The translations under genes and the position numbers were made by a program. From Hyphomicrobium sp. (GTDB taxonomy: Bacteria; Pseudomonadota; Alphaproteobacteria; Rhizobiales; Hyphomicrobiaceae), in contig JABFRT010000030.1 of assembly GCA_013141015.1 (NCBI GenBank), positions 1 to 64,000 on the forward strand: 64,000 bases of DNA, read 5' to 3'. Below the pieces are notes generated by a model. The model ran no database searches and was not told the origin of the DNA. It worked only from the letters and a program-made list of their open reading frames with translations. Below are positions 54,731 through 63,926 of the stretch, piece by piece. How positions within the stretch are numbered: position 1 is the first letter of the stretch; every line of letters starts with the position of its first letter.

Positions 54731-56395
54731 ATGCTCATCAAGTTGACCGGCGGCAAAGTCTACGATCCCGCGAACGGCGTGGATGGCGTTGTCCGTGACG
54801 TCTACGTCGAGAACGGCCGTATCGTCTCGCCATCACCGGGCGCCAAAATTGACCGCGAATATGGCTTGCACGGCAGTGTCGTGATGGCCGGCGGCATCGA
54901 CCCGCACAGCCACATCGGCGGTGGCAAAGTCACCATCGGCCGCATGCTCATGCCGGAAGATCACCTCGGCAACGAAGTCGCGCGCACTGCATTGACCCGT
55001 TCGGGCTGCGGCCACGCCGTACCATCGACGATGACGACCGGCTATCGCTACGCCGAGATGGGCTACACGGCAGCCTTTGAGCCGGCCATGCTGCCCGCCA
55101 ACGCGCGCCAAGCCCACATGGAAATGGCCGACGTGTCGATCATCGACAAGGGCGCGTTCGTCATGCTCGGCTCGGACGATTTCTTCCTGCGCCAGCTGGC
55201 CGCAAAGTCGGATTTCTCGGCGGTCAAGGACTACATCGCCTGGACCATGCACGCCGCACAGGCCATCGCGGTAAAGGTCGTAAACCCTGGCGGCATCAGC
55301 GCGTTTAAATTCAATCAGCGCAAACTCGATCTCGACGAAAAGCACGTCCACTACGGCGTGACGCCACGCGATATCATTTTGAACCTGGCGCGCGGCTTGA
55401 AGGAACTTGGCGTCGTCCATCCGATCCATATTCACGGCTGCAACCTTGGTGTGCCGGGCGGCGTGGAAACCACGCTTGAGACGATCCGCGGATCAAGTGG
55501 CCTGCCGATCCATCTGACGCACATCCAGTTCCACAGCTATGACACCGAAGGCGACATGAAGTTCTCGTCGGGTGCCGCACGCGTGGCGGAAGCCATCAAC
55601 AGCCACAAGAACGTTTCGATTGACATCGGCCAGGTCATGTTTGGCCAGACCTGCACGGCGTCGGGCGACAGTATGCGCCAGTTCGTCAACACGCGCTCGG
55701 CCGACCCGAAGAAGTGGGTGGTCATGGATATCGAATGCGATGCCGGTTGTGGCGTCGTGCCTTTCAAATATCGCGACAAATCTTTCGTCAATGCGCTGCA
55801 ATGGGCGATCGGGCTTGAGCTATTCTTGATGGTCAACGATCCGTGGCGCATCTTCCTGACCACCGACCATCCGAACGGCGGACCGTTTACCTGCTATCCG
55901 CATTTGATCCGCTTGCTTATGGACAAGACGTTCCGCAAGCAGGTTATGGGAACGATCAATCAGGATGCGCTTAAATATTCAGCCCTCGCAACGCTTGACC
56001 GGGAATATTCGCTCTACGAAATCGCCATCATGACGCGTGCGGGACCGGCGAAAAGCCTGGGCCTCAAAGATCGCGGACATTTGGGCGTTGGCGCGTGTGC
56101 TGACATCACGGTCTACGCCGACAACCCGGACCGCGAAGCGATGTTCGAAAAGCCGGAGCTTGTCTTCAAGAACGGCGAACTGATCGTTCGCGACGGCAAA
56201 ATCGTCAAGGTGGTCAACGGCGCGACGCACGTTGCGCGGCCGAGCTATGACAAGGGTATCGAAAAGTCGTTGAAGCAATACTTCGACGATTTCCATACGG
56301 TGCGCATGGAGAATTTCCGCCTGTCCGATGATGAAATCATCAACTACGGCCAGGGCGAAATCATCGTGCAACCCACGGGAGCACGCACGGCATGA
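54731..56395 (+). CDS. fhcA: Formylmethanofuran hydrolase subunit FhcA
   Basis: A 554-residue amidohydrolase-fold subunit. GGIDPHSHIGGGKVTIGR and HPIHIHGCNLGVPGGVETT provide metal-binding histidines, with LTHIQFHSYDTEGD and FLTTDHPNGGPFT further on. It hydrolyses formylmethanofuran to formate and methanofuran. The stop overlaps the fhcD start (ATGA). Confidence 0.96.
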   Translation: MLIKLTGGKVYDPANGVDGVVRDVYVENGRIVSPSPGAKIDREYGLHGSVVMAGGIDPHSHIGGGKVTIGRMLMPEDHLGNEVARTALTRSGCGHAVPSTMTTGYRYAEMGYTAAFEPAMLPANARQAHMEMADVSIIDKGAFVMLGSDDFFLRQLAAKSDFSAVKDYIAWTMHAAQAIAVKVVNPGGISAFKFNQRKLDLDEKHVHYGVTPRDIILNLARGLKELGVVHPIHIHGCNLGVPGGVETTLETIRGSSGLPIHLTHIQFHSYDTEGDMKFSSGAARVAEAINSHKNVSIDIGQVMFGQTCTASGDSMRQFVNTRSADPKKWVVMDIECDAGCGVVPFKYRDKSFVNALQWAIGLELFLMVNDPWRIFLTTDHPNGGPFTCYPHLIRLLMDKTFRKQVMGTINQDALKYSALATLDREYSLYEIAIMTRAGPAKSLGLKDRGHLGVGACADITVYADNPDREAMFEKPELVFKNGELIVRDGKIVKVVNGATHVARPSYDKGIEKSLKQYFDDFHTVRMENFRLSDDEIINYGQGEIIVQPTGARTA

Positions 56396-57309
56396 GCGAG
56401 ACACTCAAAGGCAAAACAGTCAACGGCGTGTTCGTTGACGACACATTCGCCGAAGCCTTCGGGATGAGCGGCACCGGCATCATCATCACCGCCGACAGCA
56501 TGAAGTGGGCCAAAATCGCCGCCGTCACGGCCACCGGCTTTGGCACGTCGGTCATCGGCTGCGGCGCGGAATGCGGTATCGACCGCGAGCTGACGCTGGA
56601 CGAAACACCCGACGGCCGCCCAGGCGTGCGCGTGCTTATGTTCGGGTTCTCGCCCGACGCGCTGATCGGCCAGGTCAAGAACCGCATCGGCCAATGCGTG
56701 CTGACCTCTCCAGGGTCCGCCTGTTACGCGGGCCTCGACGCGCCGATGAAAATCGGTCTTGGCAAGGCGCCGCGCTTTTTCGGCGACGGTTTCCAGACCG
56801 CAAAGAAGCTCGGCGATAGCCGGTACTGGCGCGTGCCGGTGATGGACGGCGAGTTCGTGATCGAGGAAACCACCGGCTGCACGACAGACGCAGTCGGCGG
56901 CGGCAACATGCTGATCGTCGGCACGGATCGCGCAGGACTTCTTGAAGCGACCGAAGCCGCCGTCGAAGCGATCTCTAAAATCGATGACGTGATCACGCCG
57001 TTCCCGGGCGGCATCGTGCGTTCAGGTTCGAAAGTTGGCACCAAGTATAAGGGCATGTTTGCATCGACCAACGACGCGTTCTGCCCAACGTTGCGCGGCG
57101 CAACCAAAAGCGAGCTGGCAGCCGGCTCGTTGTCTGTGCTCGAAATCGTGATCGACGGGCTGACCTCGAAGAACGTCGCGGATGCTATGCGGGTAGGCCT
57201 CAAAGCCGTCACCGACATCGGCGCGAAAAAAGGCGTCACCCGCATCACCGCCGGCAACTACGGTGGCAAACTCGGCCAGCATCACTACCATCTGAAGGAT
57301 CTGATCTGA
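56392..57309 (+). CDS. fhcD: Formylmethanofuran:H4MPT formyltransferase FhcD
   Basis: A 305-residue formyltransferase (Ftr family): VDDTFAEAFGMSGTGIIITADSMKWAKIAAVTATGFGTSVIGCGAECGID and TPDGRPGVRVLMFGFSPDALIGQVKNRIGQCVLTSPGSACYAGLD. It transfers the formyl group from formyl-H4MPT to methanofuran. Overlaps fhcA and fhcC by a few bases. Confidence 0.96.
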   Translation: MSETLKGKTVNGVFVDDTFAEAFGMSGTGIIITADSMKWAKIAAVTATGFGTSVIGCGAECGIDRELTLDETPDGRPGVRVLMFGFSPDALIGQVKNRIGQCVLTSPGSACYAGLDAPMKIGLGKAPRFFGDGFQTAKKLGDSRYWRVPVMDGEFVIEETTGCTTDAVGGGNMLIVGTDRAGLLEATEAAVEAISKIDDVITPFPGGIVRSGSKVGTKYKGMFASTNDAFCPTLRGATKSELAAGSLSVLEIVIDGLTSKNVADAMRVGLKAVTDIGAKKGVTRITAGNYGGKLGQHHYHLKDLI

Positions 57310-58139
57310 TGAGCGGCCAAAACCTTCAAAATGGTTTGACCTTCCGCCTGAAGGCGCCCGCAACCGAGCGGCTCGATCTTTCAGGTGTCAGCCCGGCCAA
57401 GCTCGCCAATCTGTCGAGCTACGACATCGCCAGCATGAAAGTTGGCATGGGCCGTCATGCGCTGACGCTTGGCGACGCGTTCGATATTTCCGGCAGCAAC
57501 GGCGACACGATCACGATTGAAGGATCTGGCGCCAGCCTCGACTTTGCCGGAGCGGGCCTATGCAGCGGCACGTTACGCATCATCGGCAACGTCGGCACGT
57601 ACGCCGGCCGCAAAATGACTGGCGGCAAGCTTGAGATTCGTGGGCATGCCGGAAGCTATCTGGCGTCGGGCATGACCGGCGGTCTGATCCACGTTTCCGG
57701 CAACGCCAGCGATAACCTCGGCGGCATCCTGTCGGGCGACCGCTTCGGTATGGCTGGCGGCACGGTGGTCGTAGAAGGCAATATCGGCGCGCGCGCGGGC
57801 GATAAAATGCGCCGCGGCACCATTGTCGTGCGCGGCCAAACCGGCGAAGGCGCCGGCACCCGCATGATCGGCGGCACCATTTGGGCGGAAGGCGGCTTCG
57901 GCCCAGCGCCCGGCTATATGATGCGGCGGGGCACGCTGATCGGCTCCAAGGTCGAGCGCCTGTTGCCAACGTTCGTCGATTGCGGCCGTCACGATCTCGT
58001 GATCGTGCGCGTTCTGGGCCGCTACCTCAAGGCCACCCTCGGCGACCTCGCGCCGAAGCCTATGCCCTTGTTTGTCCAGAAAATTGCCGGCGACATGGCG
58101 ACCATTGGCAAGGGCGAGATCCTGCTGCCTGCTGGTTAA
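57309..58139 (+). CDS. fhcC: Formyltransferase/hydrolase subunit FhcC
   Basis: A 276-residue right-handed beta-helix protein with repeating GxxGxxxGxxMxGG blocks: IGNVGTYAGRKMTGGKLEIRGHAGSYLASGMTGGLIHVSGNASDNLGG and GNIGARAGDKMRRGTIVVRGQTGEGAGTRMIGG. It is the scaffolding FwdC-like subunit of the Fhc complex and closes the operon. Confidence 0.96.
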   Translation: MSGQNLQNGLTFRLKAPATERLDLSGVSPAKLANLSSYDIASMKVGMGRHALTLGDAFDISGSNGDTITIEGSGASLDFAGAGLCSGTLRIIGNVGTYAGRKMTGGKLEIRGHAGSYLASGMTGGLIHVSGNASDNLGGILSGDRFGMAGGTVVVEGNIGARAGDKMRRGTIVVRGQTGEGAGTRMIGGTIWAEGGFGPAPGYMMRRGTLIGSKVERLLPTFVDCGRHDLVIVRVLGRYLKATLGDLAPKPMPLFVQKIAGDMATIGKGEILLPAG

Positions 58140-58332
58140 TCCAATCCGCATTCTCCGGGGCGCGGGAAAAAATCCGCCCCCGCGTTATCCCCGTATCCCT
58201 CCTGGGCGTTAACGTCACACAAGCGTCTTGTGACGTGAAACGCGGCGCGCCTGGCAAGCGTAGCTCCGAGAGGTCAACAGAAACGGCTTCGTCTGGTGCG
58301 CGGGCGGGCCAAGTTCAGGGATAGGTCAGACG

Positions 58333-58533
58333 ATGCTCGCAATCATACTTTCAGCCTGCATGGCCAATGATCCAGGCTTTTGCAAAGACTACAAAATTCA
58401 ACTCAATTCAGACGCCGACCCGGCGAGCTGCGCCATGCATGCGCCGCCACACTTCGCGCAGTGGGCGCAAGAACACCCCGGCTGGCAGATCAAAAAGTGG
58501 CGTTGCACGGCTGCGTCTGAAAACGACATTTGA
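58333..58533 (+). CDS. Small conserved hypothetical protein
   Basis: A 66-residue protein: MLAIILSACMANDPGFCKDYKI then CAMHAPPHFAQWAQEHPGWQIKKWRC. Four cysteines and a Trp-rich end. I recall similar short proteins in Alphaproteobacteria, but no function. It lies 193 bases after fhcC. Confidence 0.65.
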   Translation: MLAIILSACMANDPGFCKDYKIQLNSDADPASCAMHAPPHFAQWAQEHPGWQIKKWRCTAASENDI

Positions 58534-58677
58534 GCGGGCCACTTTTGATGCTGATTTGAAGGGCGCGGACATTGTCTGCGCCTTTTTTGCCTTTAGCGCC
58601 GCGATGGGACCTCTGCCCCCGGTAACGTTGGCGTTGATTGCAGCGAAAACCAATTCTGCTGTCTGAAAGGCCGGGCG

Positions 58678-59499
58678 ATGAAGATATGGCTCCGTTGGTT
58701 GAGTGTTGTAGTAGCCACTGGCATATTGGGCGCAGCGCTGCCGGCGCGCGCGCAGGATTTGACTCAGTTCCTCGACCTGCACTCAGACGAGTTTACCAAA
58801 GCCGACTTGACCCGCACGGACGTCGAGAAAGCCCTCGCCGGGCTCGCTCCGGGAGCGACGCTCGATCTCTCGGGCAAGCGCCTCAACAAGATCAACTTCA
58901 GCGGCATGGATCTGACGCGCACCAAGTTGACGTCAGCGCGCATCAACGGCTGCAATTTTAGGGGCGCCAATTTCTCAGCCGTCAGTCTTGACGGGGCGTG
59001 GGCTCTGAAGTCGGATTTTACCGGCGCCAAATTCATCGGCGCCAGCCTGTTTCAAACTCAGATGATGGACGCACTGCTGGATGGCGCGGATTTTTCCAAC
59101 GCCATGGTCGGCGCCGACATGTCGCGCGCCAGTCTGGTCAACGCCAAGTTTGCCGATGCGATGCTCGCGCCTGATCTGACCAATCAGTCGATGGGCCTGA
59201 TGCGCGGCGTTTTGAAATCGGCCAAGCTCGACGGCGCGTCGTTCAAAGGCGCGAACTTGAAGCGCTCGGCTTTCGAATTTGCATCTCTCAAAGGCGCGGA
59301 CTTCGAAGGTGCGGATCTTGAAGGTGCCGAACTCTCAGGTGCGGATCTGACGGGCGCCAACGTCGCCAAAGCCAACTTTGCCAAGGCCGACATCAACGGC
59401 ACGAAGCTACTCGAGCTTCGCGGGCGCGGCAGCGCTCTGGGCTTTGACAGCGCCGTCAATCGCGACAAGGCGATTGTTGACTGGCAAATTGCCCAATGA
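58678..59499 (+). CDS. Exported pentapeptide-repeat protein 1
   Basis: A 273-residue protein with signal peptide (ILGAALPARAQ) and a right-handed beta-helix of A(D/N)LXX repeats (LSGKRLNKINFSGMDLTRTKL, LKGADFEGADLEGAELSGADLTGANVAKANF). No catalytic motif. Its 3' end overlaps the convergent DUF1194 gene by 93 bases. It may bind or scaffold other envelope proteins. Confidence 0.85.
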   Translation: MKIWLRWLSVVVATGILGAALPARAQDLTQFLDLHSDEFTKADLTRTDVEKALAGLAPGATLDLSGKRLNKINFSGMDLTRTKLTSARINGCNFRGANFSAVSLDGAWALKSDFTGAKFIGASLFQTQMMDALLDGADFSNAMVGADMSRASLVNAKFADAMLAPDLTNQSMGLMRGVLKSAKLDGASFKGANLKRSAFEFASLKGADFEGADLEGAELSGADLTGANVAKANFAKADINGTKLLELRGRGSALGFDSAVNRDKAIVDWQIAQ

Positions 59500-60312
59500 C
59501 CGGCCGGCAAAGCGCTGCGGCGGCACGAGGCCACTGATTTCGATAATGAACTTCTGGCGGATGGCGCGGGCGAAATCCGAATAGCCATTGGCTGGAAGAA
59601 CAAAGCTGCCCGTTCCTCCTTGAACGTGGGTCTTGAACCACTCTTCAAGGCTTTTTGAGCCATCCGTTGGCTTAGCCGCCGTGTTGGGTTCAGCGCCGGG
59701 CGCAACAACGCCGCCGGTGGTGGCACCTGCGTTAGCGCCGTCCAAAATCGGCAGTCCGTTGATCGTCACGCCGTTGGCCACGAGTTCATCGCGTACCGTC
59801 TCAATCGGCTCGTCGGCGTTGCAGTTATCGGGCCCGTCGCCCGACACATCGATCACCACACGCAGCGCTTTCGCCGGAATTTGCGGCACGATTTTATCAT
59901 TGGCCGAGCGCAGCATCTTGGTCATGCAGGTAAATTCTCCGCCCTGCAGTGGCAGTTTGCGCACGCGGGCGGCGAGTGCCAGAGCGTCTTCTTTACTGGC
60001 GATTTTGACCCACGGCAGCGCCAGCGCGGGGCGGTCTGCCCACGTCACCATCGAAAACAGAATGCCGCCATTAGGCCCGCCAATGATGGCTTCGATGACG
60101 CCCGGGTCTTCGAGCGCTTTGGCGATGCCTTCCATCTGCAGCTTATAGCGGTCGCCATCGACCGAGTTGGAAACGTCGATTGAGACGATCAACGCCGTAT
60201 CGACCTGCGCCTCTTGGGCGTGGACAGCCGGCACCAAAAGCAGCGCGGCCAAAGCCATCCGCACCCAAGCCAAAATCCAGATCCGCAATTTAAGCACCCG
60301 GTCAATCCTCAC
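59407..60312 (-). CDS. DUF1194 exported VWA-like protein
   Basis: A 301-residue protein with signal peptide (ALAALLLVPAVHA) and a von Willebrand A-like domain: TALIVSIDVSNSVDGDRYKLQMEGIA has the MIDAS-type DxSxS, and LRVVIDVSGDGPDNC is the DUF1194 hallmark. Function unknown. Overlaps the next upstream pentapeptide gene by four bases (ATGA) and the convergent one at its 3' end by 93 bases, unusual for unrelated genes. Confidence 0.87.
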   Translation of the reverse strand: MRIDRVLKLRIWILAWVRMALAALLLVPAVHAQEAQVDTALIVSIDVSNSVDGDRYKLQMEGIAKALEDPGVIEAIIGGPNGGILFSMVTWADRPALALPWVKIASKEDALALAARVRKLPLQGGEFTCMTKMLRSANDKIVPQIPAKALRVVIDVSGDGPDNCNADEPIETVRDELVANGVTINGLPILDGANAGATTGGVVAPGAEPNTAAKPTDGSKSLEEWFKTHVQGGTGSFVLPANGYSDFARAIRQKFIIEISGLVPPQRFAGRSLGNLPVNNRLVAIDGAVKAQSAAAPAKLE

Positions 60313-61160
60313 CCGCGCTGAGCCCTATCGAGATTGCGCACGCTTTCGAGACCTTTGACGGTGTCGAAGCCTTTGACCCCGGATAGATTGGCGCCATCGA
60401 GATTGCAACCGGAGAGATCGGCACCGGTCAGATCAGCGCCCGAAAAATCGGCGCGCGATAGCTCGAGATTGATCAATTTTGCGTTGACCAGCGAAGCTCC
60501 CGTGAAGCGCGCGAAGGTCATCTCGACTTCGCGGATCTCAACACCAGTCATCGTCGCGCCGGAAAAGTCCATGCCCGGGCTGCGTGAGGCCGGTGCCATG
60601 CCGGCTTCCGCCGACCGGTCGTTGGGACCGATGCGGGCACCCGTCAAATCAGCGCCGCGAAAATCGGCGCCGTCCAAGCGGGCCGCTATCCGCGTGCCGC
60701 GCAACCGGGCGCGCGCAAATATAGGCGCGTCGGCGTGGTCAAAGTTCGTGCTGCTGAACACACTTGGCGCCATGATGCTCGCGCCTTGCAAATTGGCGCC
60801 GCTGAAATCGGCCTTCCGCAGAATGGTCCGGTCGAGTTTGGCACCGGACAGATCGGTGTCTTTCAAATTGGCGTCCGTCAAATCCGAGCCATAGAGATTG
60901 GCTTTCGCCAGGATGGCAGCCTTGAAATCAAGCCCCGCCAAATCGAGATTGCTCAGGTCTTTGCCGGAGAGATTGACGCGCGCGTGGGCCTCAGCCTTAT
61001 GAAACAAAGCCGTCACGTCCCGGGCCGTTAGATCCGCGGCCAAAGCTGGAATGGCAATCAGGGGCCAGGCAAGCGCAAGCCCGTTGGCGATCCATCTCAA
61101 TGCTGCCGGGATACATCCCTGCCCCGCATTTAAAGGCACGGATGGTCTATTGGTCGTCAC
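60309..61160 (-). CDS. Exported pentapeptide-repeat protein 2
   Basis: About 283 residues from a GTG at 61160 (GGAGG ten bases upstream); the track begins at 61217. Signal peptide (ALAWPLIAIPALA) then DLTARDVTALFHKAEAHARVNLSGKDLSNLDLAGLDF and many pentapeptide repeats. It shares the DLTARDVT-type opening with the protein at 61276, so the two are paralogues. It probably forms an operon with DUF1194. Confidence 0.83.
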   Translation of the reverse strand: MTTNRPSVPLNAGQGCIPAALRWIANGLALAWPLIAIPALAADLTARDVTALFHKAEAHARVNLSGKDLSNLDLAGLDFKAAILAKANLYGSDLTDANLKDTDLSGAKLDRTILRKADFSGANLQGASIMAPSVFSSTNFDHADAPIFARARLRGTRIAARLDGADFRGADLTGARIGPNDRSAEAGMAPASRSPGMDFSGATMTGVEIREVEMTFARFTGASLVNAKLINLELSRADFSGADLTGADLSGCNLDGANLSGVKGFDTVKGLESVRNLDRAQRG

Positions 61161-61275
61161 TGTCGAAATGCCTCCGAGATCAGCCGCCATGATTGCCCAG
61201 ACCGCATGGCCCGGCAAGGGTTGCAGCTGTGATCATGACAGATGGACCGGGAGCAAATGAGGCTTGACGCTTGGT

Positions 61276-62112
61276 TCAGCGCACAGCGGTCGCCAAGTTC
61301 TTGATTGTATCACCGCCGTTTACCGTATCGAGGCCGCGCACGCCGGACAAAATCGCACCGTCCAGATCAGCGTCCATCAAATTGGCGCCCGTAACGTCGG
61401 CGCCCGACAGATCGCATTTGGAGAGATCGGCTCCGGCAAAATTCACGTCGCGCAGATCAGCGCCGACAAATTTTGAAAACCGCAACTTTGCCCACATCAA
61501 ATCGGCCCGGCGCAGGATCGCGCCTGAGAAATCGCTGCCGCGCAGAATCGAGCCCGGCATACTCGACATATCGGCACGCAAATCATAGGGACCGAGATTT
61601 GCGTCCGTCAGATCCGCACCGCGGAAATCGGCGCCGTCCATCATTGCCGTGATACGCGCGCCGCGAAGATTGGCACCGGCGAACTTCGGCGCGTCACGCG
61701 GATTGCGGTCGAGTGCAACATTGATGCTGGGGCGCAGCAACGATGCGCCAGCAAGGATCGCTCCTGAGAAGTCCGCCGACACAATCGACGCGCGGTCGAG
61801 CATCACGCCCGAAAGGTTGCTGCCCTTGAGATTGGCTTTGGTCAGATCGGACCCATACAAATTGGCGCCCGACAGGCTCGCGCCCTTGAAGTCGATACCG
61901 GCAAGATCAAGAAAGCTTAAATCGCGGCCGGAAAAATCGGGCGGCAACTGCGCCGTTGCCTTGTGGAACGCTTCAGTGACTTGCCGGGCGGTGAAGTCTG
62001 CCGCAGCTACAGCCCCGCCCCCCGCAAGCGCTGCCAACAAGCAGACGAACAGCCCGCAACGGACGGCGCATCGGCCTGCAGCCGTAGATACATTTTTTTC
62101 CAGCAACGCCAT
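61276..62112 (-). CDS. Exported pentapeptide-repeat protein 3
   Basis: About 278 residues from ATG 62112 (GGAGG upstream; the track's earlier start is less likely). Signal peptide then DFTARQVTEAFHKATAQLPPDFSGRDLSFLDLAGIDFKGASLSGANLYGSDL, with pentapeptide repeats to the end. Close paralogue of protein 2 at both ends (GLDTVNGG against GFDTVKGL). Confidence 0.84.
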   Translation of the reverse strand: MALLEKNVSTAAGRCAVRCGLFVCLLAALAGGGAVAAADFTARQVTEAFHKATAQLPPDFSGRDLSFLDLAGIDFKGASLSGANLYGSDLTKANLKGSNLSGVMLDRASIVSADFSGAILAGASLLRPSINVALDRNPRDAPKFAGANLRGARITAMMDGADFRGADLTDANLGPYDLRADMSSMPGSILRGSDFSGAILRRADLMWAKLRFSKFVGADLRDVNFAGADLSKCDLSGADVTGANLMDADLDGAILSGVRGLDTVNGGDTIKNLATAVR

Positions 62113-62450
62113 TAGCGCCTCCAGGCATTGCACCTCAGTGATACAACGGCTGTTCCAAGCCGTTGGATTACCGGAAATCCATAAAAGTTGTGGTTGGCAT
62201 TGGCACAATCCCCTTCACGGAGGATCTTAAGACCTGCAGCTCAACACGGAGCTGGACGCGAAACTGAGCGGGCTTAAATTGCGTTGTTAATTGCCAATAA
62301 AGGGCGGCCGAGCCTATAGCTTTTGTGCGTATTAGCGATGACCGCAGGAAAGTGCCCGCATCCAAGACGCTGGCGTTGCGCCGCGCTGCGACTTTGACAT
62401 ACCTTCCGATGCGCCGGTAAGGTGCCGATCAGCAAGCAAGGTGCCCAGTC

Positions 62451-63302
62451 TTGAAACGCAAAATCGCCGCTATTCTTGCAGCAGACGTCGCCGGCTATAG
62501 CCGCCTTGTTGCCGAAGACGAGGAGCAAACGCTGACCCGTCTGCGCGCCTATCAGGCCGTGTTTGCAGACGTCATCAGTCACGCTGGCGGGCGGGTGTTC
62601 AAAACGGCGGGAGACAGCGTGTTGGCCGAGTTTCCGAGCGCCGTGGATGCGCTCCGGTGCGCGATCAACGTCCAGGAAACGCTGCGTGTGCGCAATCAAG
62701 CTTATCCCATGAGCCGGCAGATGGCCTATCGCATCGGCCTGACCATCGGCGATGTCGTCGATCAAGATGGCGATCTCCTCGGCGACGGCGTTAACATTGC
62801 GGCGCGCTTGGAATCTCTGGCGCAGCCGGGCGGCATTTGTATTTCGAAAGCCATGCACGACGCGGTCAGCAGCAAGCTGTCGGTCAAATATATCGACATG
62901 GGATCTCATCAAGTTAAAAATATCCCGATCCCCGTGCATGTGTTTTCGGTGACGCCAGATGCGCGGCCAGCATCGACCGGCGACCATGAAATCGACTCTC
63001 AACCGGCCAACCGCGCAAGCTGGCAGCCACCGTTGGCCGTCTCCGCGCTTGCCGTTGCCATCATTAGCGCGGCGTTGGCTTACACCGTCCCGCAGCTTTT
63101 TAAGGCGCAACCCAAGCCCACAACAACAACGGCAGTGACCGCTGCCCCGGCTCCAGTGCCGGCCATTAAAGCGCCGTCGCCCACTGTGGACACAGCTCCC
63201 CCGCAACGCCACCGTCCACCCCGCTGCACCTCAGGATGCGTCCCCACCCAAGAAGGAAGCCACGGCTCAACCGGCAGCGCCTCAGCCTCAGTCATTGGCT
63301 GA
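62451..63302 (+). CDS. Class III adenylate/guanylate cyclase, 5' part
   Basis: TTG start. The first 165 residues are a class III cyclase domain: KIAAILAADVAGYSRLVAEDEE, VFKTAGDSVLAEFPSAVDALRCA and GDLLGDGVNIAARLESLAQPGGI place the two metal aspartates and substrate loop. A membrane segment (about residues 190-205) and Pro/Ala linker follow. The frame shifts near 63200 within a run of C residues; the natural continuation is the TPR ORF at 63295. Confidence 0.82.
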   Translation: MKRKIAAILAADVAGYSRLVAEDEEQTLTRLRAYQAVFADVISHAGGRVFKTAGDSVLAEFPSAVDALRCAINVQETLRVRNQAYPMSRQMAYRIGLTIGDVVDQDGDLLGDGVNIAARLESLAQPGGICISKAMHDAVSSKLSVKYIDMGSHQVKNIPIPVHVFSVTPDARPASTGDHEIDSQPANRASWQPPLAVSALAVAIISAALAYTVPQLFKAQPKPTTTTAVTAAPAPVPAIKAPSPTVDTAPPQRHRPPRCTSGCVPTQEGSHGSTGSASASVIG

Positions 63303-63876
63303 AGACCCTGCGGCTGCATTGCGGCTTCGCCCAATCCGCTGGACCACGTGCAACGCAGAAGATAGCGATGCGGCCATCCAGGCCTGCGGTGCGCTGGCAG
63401 CAGATACGGCCATGACCGGCGAAGATCTGGCTCTCGCGCAGCGCCGATTCGGTTATGCGCTCCGCAAGAAGGGGTTGCTCGACGACGCGATCACGGCACT
63501 CAACGCTTCGATCGCGACGGCCGCTTCAAGCGCCGCCCATAACGACCGCGGCGTTGCGTATTTGTTAAAAGGGCAATTTGCACAAGCATTGACCGACTTC
63601 GATGAGGCGGTGCGGCGCGACGGCAAAAACGGCGATGCCTGGAACAACCGTGCGTGGACCTACTTCAAGACCAGCCGCAACGCTGAAGCTCTTGCCGACG
63701 CAGACAAAGCCGTCGCATTGATCAGCGGCAAGGCCTACGTCTGGGATACGCGTGGCCATATCCATGAGGCGGCCGGTGACCGGAAGGCGGCCGAAGCGGA
63801 CTTCGTCCAAGCGCTGTCACTCGAACCCGGCCTTGCAACCAGCCGCGCCGCCCTCAAGCGCCTGACGGGGCGGTGA
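63295..63876 (+). CDS. TPR-repeat 3' part of the cyclase gene
   Basis: Tetratricopeptide repeats: NDRGVAYLLKGQFAQALTDFDEAVRRDGKNGDAWNNRAWTYFKTSRNAEALADADKAV and a further unit. The same frame is open back to about 63190 with a Pro/Ala/Lys linker (PAAPQDASPPKKEATAQPAA), continuing the cyclase linker after a one-base shift. Joined, the protein would be about 474 residues: cyclase, membrane helix, TPR, a common rhizobial form. Confidence 0.8.
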   Translation: MAEDPAAALRLRPIRWTTCNAEDSDAAIQACGALAADTAMTGEDLALAQRRFGYALRKKGLLDDAITALNASIATAASSAAHNDRGVAYLLKGQFAQALTDFDEAVRRDGKNGDAWNNRAWTYFKTSRNAEALADADKAVALISGKAYVWDTRGHIHEAAGDRKAAEADFVQALSLEPGLATSRAALKRLTGR

Positions 63877-63926
63877 GTGCTGCGCGCCGGATTGCGTGAT
63901 AAACGCTGTCCGCAACGGCTTTAATT

